Notes under the pieces: generated by a model
Databases searched by the model: none
What the model saw: the letters and a program-made list of their open reading frames with translations, nothing else
What the model was told of the DNA's origin: nothing
NCBI GenBank assembly: GCA_964600965.1
Contig: CAZRLO010000042.1
Location: 1-22,636, forward strand
DNA from: UBA5972 sp964600965
Lineage (GTDB): Bacteria; Pseudomonadota; Alphaproteobacteria; Rhodobacterales; Rhodobacteraceae
DNA: 22,636 bases
Direction of reading: 5' to 3'
Position numbers and translations under genes: made by a program
In this document: positions 20,391 to 22,636 of the stretch, in pieces
Layout: every line of letters starts with the position of its first letter
How positions within the stretch are numbered: position 1 is the stretch's first letter

Positions 20391-22508
20391 ATGGCACGCG
20401 AATATCCTCTTAACCGATACCGTAATTTCGGCATCATGGCGCATATCGATGCGGGCAAGACCACCTGCTCGGAGCGGATCCTCTTTTATACCGGCAAGTC
20501 GCACAATATCGGCGAAGTGCATGATGGTGCCGCGACCATGGACTGGATGGAGCAGGAGCAGGAGCGTGGGATCACCATCACCTCGGCTGCCACCACCACG
20601 TTCTGGTCGCGTACCGAGGACGGCGTGACCGACCAGACCGCAAAGCACCGGATGAACATCATCGACACGCCGGGACACGTGGATTTCACCATCGAAGTCG
20701 AACGTTCGCTGGCGGTTCTTGACGGCGCGATCGCCTTGCTTGACGCCAATGCCGGGGTCGAGCCGCAGACCGAAACCGTCTGGCGCCAGGCCGACCGGTA
20801 CAAGGTGCCGCGCATCGTGTTCGTCAACAAGATGGACAAGATCGGGGCTGACTTTTTCAACTGCGTCGAGATGATCAAATCGCGGGTCGGCGGCAACCCG
20901 ATGCCGATTCAGTTGCCGATTGGTGCCGAAACCGAACTTGAAGGCATCATCGACCTGATCACCATGAAAGAATGGGTGTGGGCCGGCGAAGACCTCGGCG
21001 CGTCGTGGGAGCTGCGCGATGTGCGCGACGAGTTGCGCGACAAGGCCGAAGAGATGCGTTCCGAGATGATCGAAATGGCCGTCGAAATGGACGACGACGC
21101 CATGGAAGCCTATCTGGAGGGCGACGAGCCGGACGTTGATACTCTGCGCCGGCTGATCCGCAAGGGCACCATCGAAATGGCGTTCGTGCCGATCCTTGCG
21201 GGCTCGGCCTTCAAGAACAAGGGCGTACAACCGCTGCTGAACGCCGTGATCGACTTTTTGCCGACGCCGCTGGACGTTGTGGACTACATGGGCTTCAAGC
21301 CCGGTGACGAAACCGAAACCCGCGATATCGCGCGCCGGGCCGATGACGACATGCCGTTTTCCGGCCTGGCCTTCAAGATCATGAACGACCCGTTTGTCGG
21401 CTCGCTGACCTTCACCCGGATCTATTCGGGCAAGCTGTCCAAGGGCGACGGCATGCTGAATTCGACCAAGGGCAAGAAAGAGCGCGTTGGCCGCATGATG
21501 ATGATGCATTCCAACAACCGCGAGGAAATCACCGAGGCGTTTGCCGGAGACATCATCGCGCTGGCGGGTCTCAAGGAAACCACGACTGGCGATACCCTGT
21601 GTGACGTGCAGAAACCCGTGGTTCTGGAAACCATGACCTTCCCCGATCCGGTGATCGAGATCGCAGTCGAACCCCGCACCAAGGCCGATCAGGAAAAAAT
21701 GTCGACCGGGCTTGCGCGTCTCGCGGCCGAAGACCCCTCGTTCCGGGTCGAGACCGATTTTGAAAGCGGTCAGACGATCATGAAGGGCATGGGCGAATTG
21801 CATCTGGATATCCTGGTGGATCGTCTGAAACGCGAATTCAAGGTCGAGGCGAATATCGGGGCACCGCAGGTCGCCTATCGCGAGACGATCAGCCACGAGG
21901 CCGAAATCTCGTATACGCACAAGAAACAATCCGGGGGTTCGGGCCAGTTCGCAGAGGTGAAAATGGTCATCTCGCCGGTGGAGCCGGGCGAAGGATACAG
22001 CTTTGAATCCCGCGTCGTTGGCGGCTCGATCCCGAAGGAATACATTCCCGGAGTCGAAAAGGGCATCGCAAGCGTGATGGACAGCGGCCCGCTGGCGGGG
22101 TTCCCGGTCATCGATTTCAAGGTCGCGCTGATCGACGGCAAATACCACGATGTGGACAGTTCCGTGATGGCGTTTGAAATCGCCGGACGCATGGGCATGC
22201 GCGAGGGCCTGAAAAAGGCCGGCGCCAAGATGCTGGAACCGATCATGAAGGTCGAGGTGGTCACGCCCGAGGAATACACCGGCGGCATCATCGGCGACCT
22301 GACATCACGTCGCGGCATGGTGCAGGGGCAGGATACGCGCGGCAACGCCATTGCCATCGATGCGCGGGTGCCGCTGGCCAACATGTTCGGCTATATCAAC
22401 ACCCTGCGTTCGATGTCGTCGGGCCGCGCGAACTTCACGATGCAGTTCTCGCATTACGACGGTGTACCGCAGAATATCAGCGAAGAAATCCAGGCGAAAT
22501 TCGCATGA
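20391..22508 (+). CDS. fusA: Elongation factor G
   Basis: A 705-residue translational GTPase that drives tRNA-mRNA translocation and, with RRF, ribosome recycling. The GTP-binding motifs are intact: AHIDAGKTT (G1, residues 17-25), DTPGHVDF (G3, 92-99) and NKMD (G4, 146-149), with switch I around ERGITITSAATT (58-69). The later domains include the conserved GMGELHLDI and the C-terminal GYINTLRSMSSGRANFTMQF (GYINTLRSMSSGRA). AGAAGG at 20375-20380 is 10 bases before the ATG. The length is that of canonical EF-G, not of the shorter or divergent paralogues. Confidence 0.98.
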   Translation: MAREYPLNRYRNFGIMAHIDAGKTTCSERILFYTGKSHNIGEVHDGAATMDWMEQEQERGITITSAATTTFWSRTEDGVTDQTAKHRMNIIDTPGHVDFTIEVERSLAVLDGAIALLDANAGVEPQTETVWRQADRYKVPRIVFVNKMDKIGADFFNCVEMIKSRVGGNPMPIQLPIGAETELEGIIDLITMKEWVWAGEDLGASWELRDVRDELRDKAEEMRSEMIEMAVEMDDDAMEAYLEGDEPDVDTLRRLIRKGTIEMAFVPILAGSAFKNKGVQPLLNAVIDFLPTPLDVVDYMGFKPGDETETRDIARRADDDMPFSGLAFKIMNDPFVGSLTFTRIYSGKLSKGDGMLNSTKGKKERVGRMMMMHSNNREEITEAFAGDIIALAGLKETTTGDTLCDVQKPVVLETMTFPDPVIEIAVEPRTKADQEKMSTGLARLAAEDPSFRVETDFESGQTIMKGMGELHLDILVDRLKREFKVEANIGAPQVAYRETISHEAEISYTHKKQSGGSGQFAEVKMVISPVEPGEGYSFESRVVGGSIPKEYIPGVEKGIASVMDSGPLAGFPVIDFKVALIDGKYHDVDSSVMAFEIAGRMGMREGLKKAGAKMLEPIMKVEVVTPEEYTGGIIGDLTSRRGMVQGQDTRGNAIAIDARVPLANMFGYINTLRSMSSGRANFTMQFSHYDGVPQNISEEIQAKFA

Positions 22509-22521
22509 GGCGAGACGCCAC

Positions 22522-22567
22522 GCGCCCGACGGGCGCAAATTTGTAAGGTGCGTGGGTTGCACGCACC
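22522..22567 (+). other. Two hairpins in the fusA-tuf gap
   Basis: GCGCCC/GGGCGC close a GAC loop at 22522-22536, and GGTGCGTG (22547-22554) pairs perfectly with CACGCACC (22560-22567) over GGTTG. AAATTT but no T run follows the first. The pair sits 12 bases before the strong ribosome-binding site of tuf, where it could help mRNA processing or limit readthrough. Confidence 0.5.
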
Positions 22568-22590
22568 GCCCGAGACCAGAGGAGGCCAAA

Positions 22591-22636
22591 ATGGCAAAAC
22601 AAAAGTTTGATCGTACGAAGCCGCATGTAAACATTG
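22591..22636 (+). CDS. tuf: Elongation factor Tu, N-terminal fragment cut by the window end
   Basis: Only the first 15 codons are present, reading MAKQKFDRTKPHVNI, the typical N terminus of EF-Tu just before the G1 motif. The position directly after fusA and the AGAGGAGG ribosome-binding sequence 6 bases before the ATG support the call. EF-Tu carries aminoacyl-tRNA to the ribosome. The 3' part lies outside the window, so completeness cannot be judged. Confidence 0.95.
   Translation, partial: MAKQKFDRTKPHVNI

Overview
The window is a GC-rich bacterial chromosome segment holding the ribosomal-protein/RNA-polymerase supercluster. The gene order secE-nusG-rplK-rplA-rplJ-rplL-rpoB-rpoC, then rpsL-rpsG-fusA-tuf, together with a 1379-residue RpoB, a 1429-residue RpoC, a GTG-started L10 and tRNA-Trp upstream of secE, points to an alphaproteobacterium, most likely Rhodobacterales. 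This rests on family knowledge and not on a search.

Layout. 1-99 is a very AT-rich promoter-like stretch. 100-305 holds tRNA-Gly(TCC), tRNA-Trp(CCA) and an intrinsic terminator. 332-2071 (+) is an atypical aldehyde dehydrogenase superfamily protein. 2134-4687 (-) is a small accessory cluster: ArsR-type regulator, AHSA1/SRPBCC protein, four-helix membrane protein and an MFS transporter. 5048-8476 (+) is secE, nusG, rplK, rplA, rplJ and rplL. 8785-17263 (+) is rpoB and rpoC, closed by a strong terminator. 17615-19136 (+) is a second accessory insert: a small secreted protein of unknown function and a DMT-family permease. 19194-22636 (+) is the str operon with a clear promoter, rpsL, rpsG, fusA and the first 15 codons of tuf.

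The core genes work together: SecE belongs to the protein-export channel, NusG and RpoB/RpoC to transcription, and L11, L1, L10, L7/L12, S12, S7, EF-G and EF-Tu to the ribosome and its factor-driven cycle. All core genes look intact, with the expected catalytic and metal-binding residues.

I found no clear undescribed multi-gene system. The most interesting material is non-coding: a highly structured rplA-rplJ leader, a rplL-rpoB leader with competing base pairings, several intergenic palindromic elements (one 20-base palindrome occurs exactly at both 2071 and 17291), and two mispaired positions in tRNA-Trp. Two accessory inserts also break the usual tRNA-Trp/secE and rpoC/rpsL adjacency.
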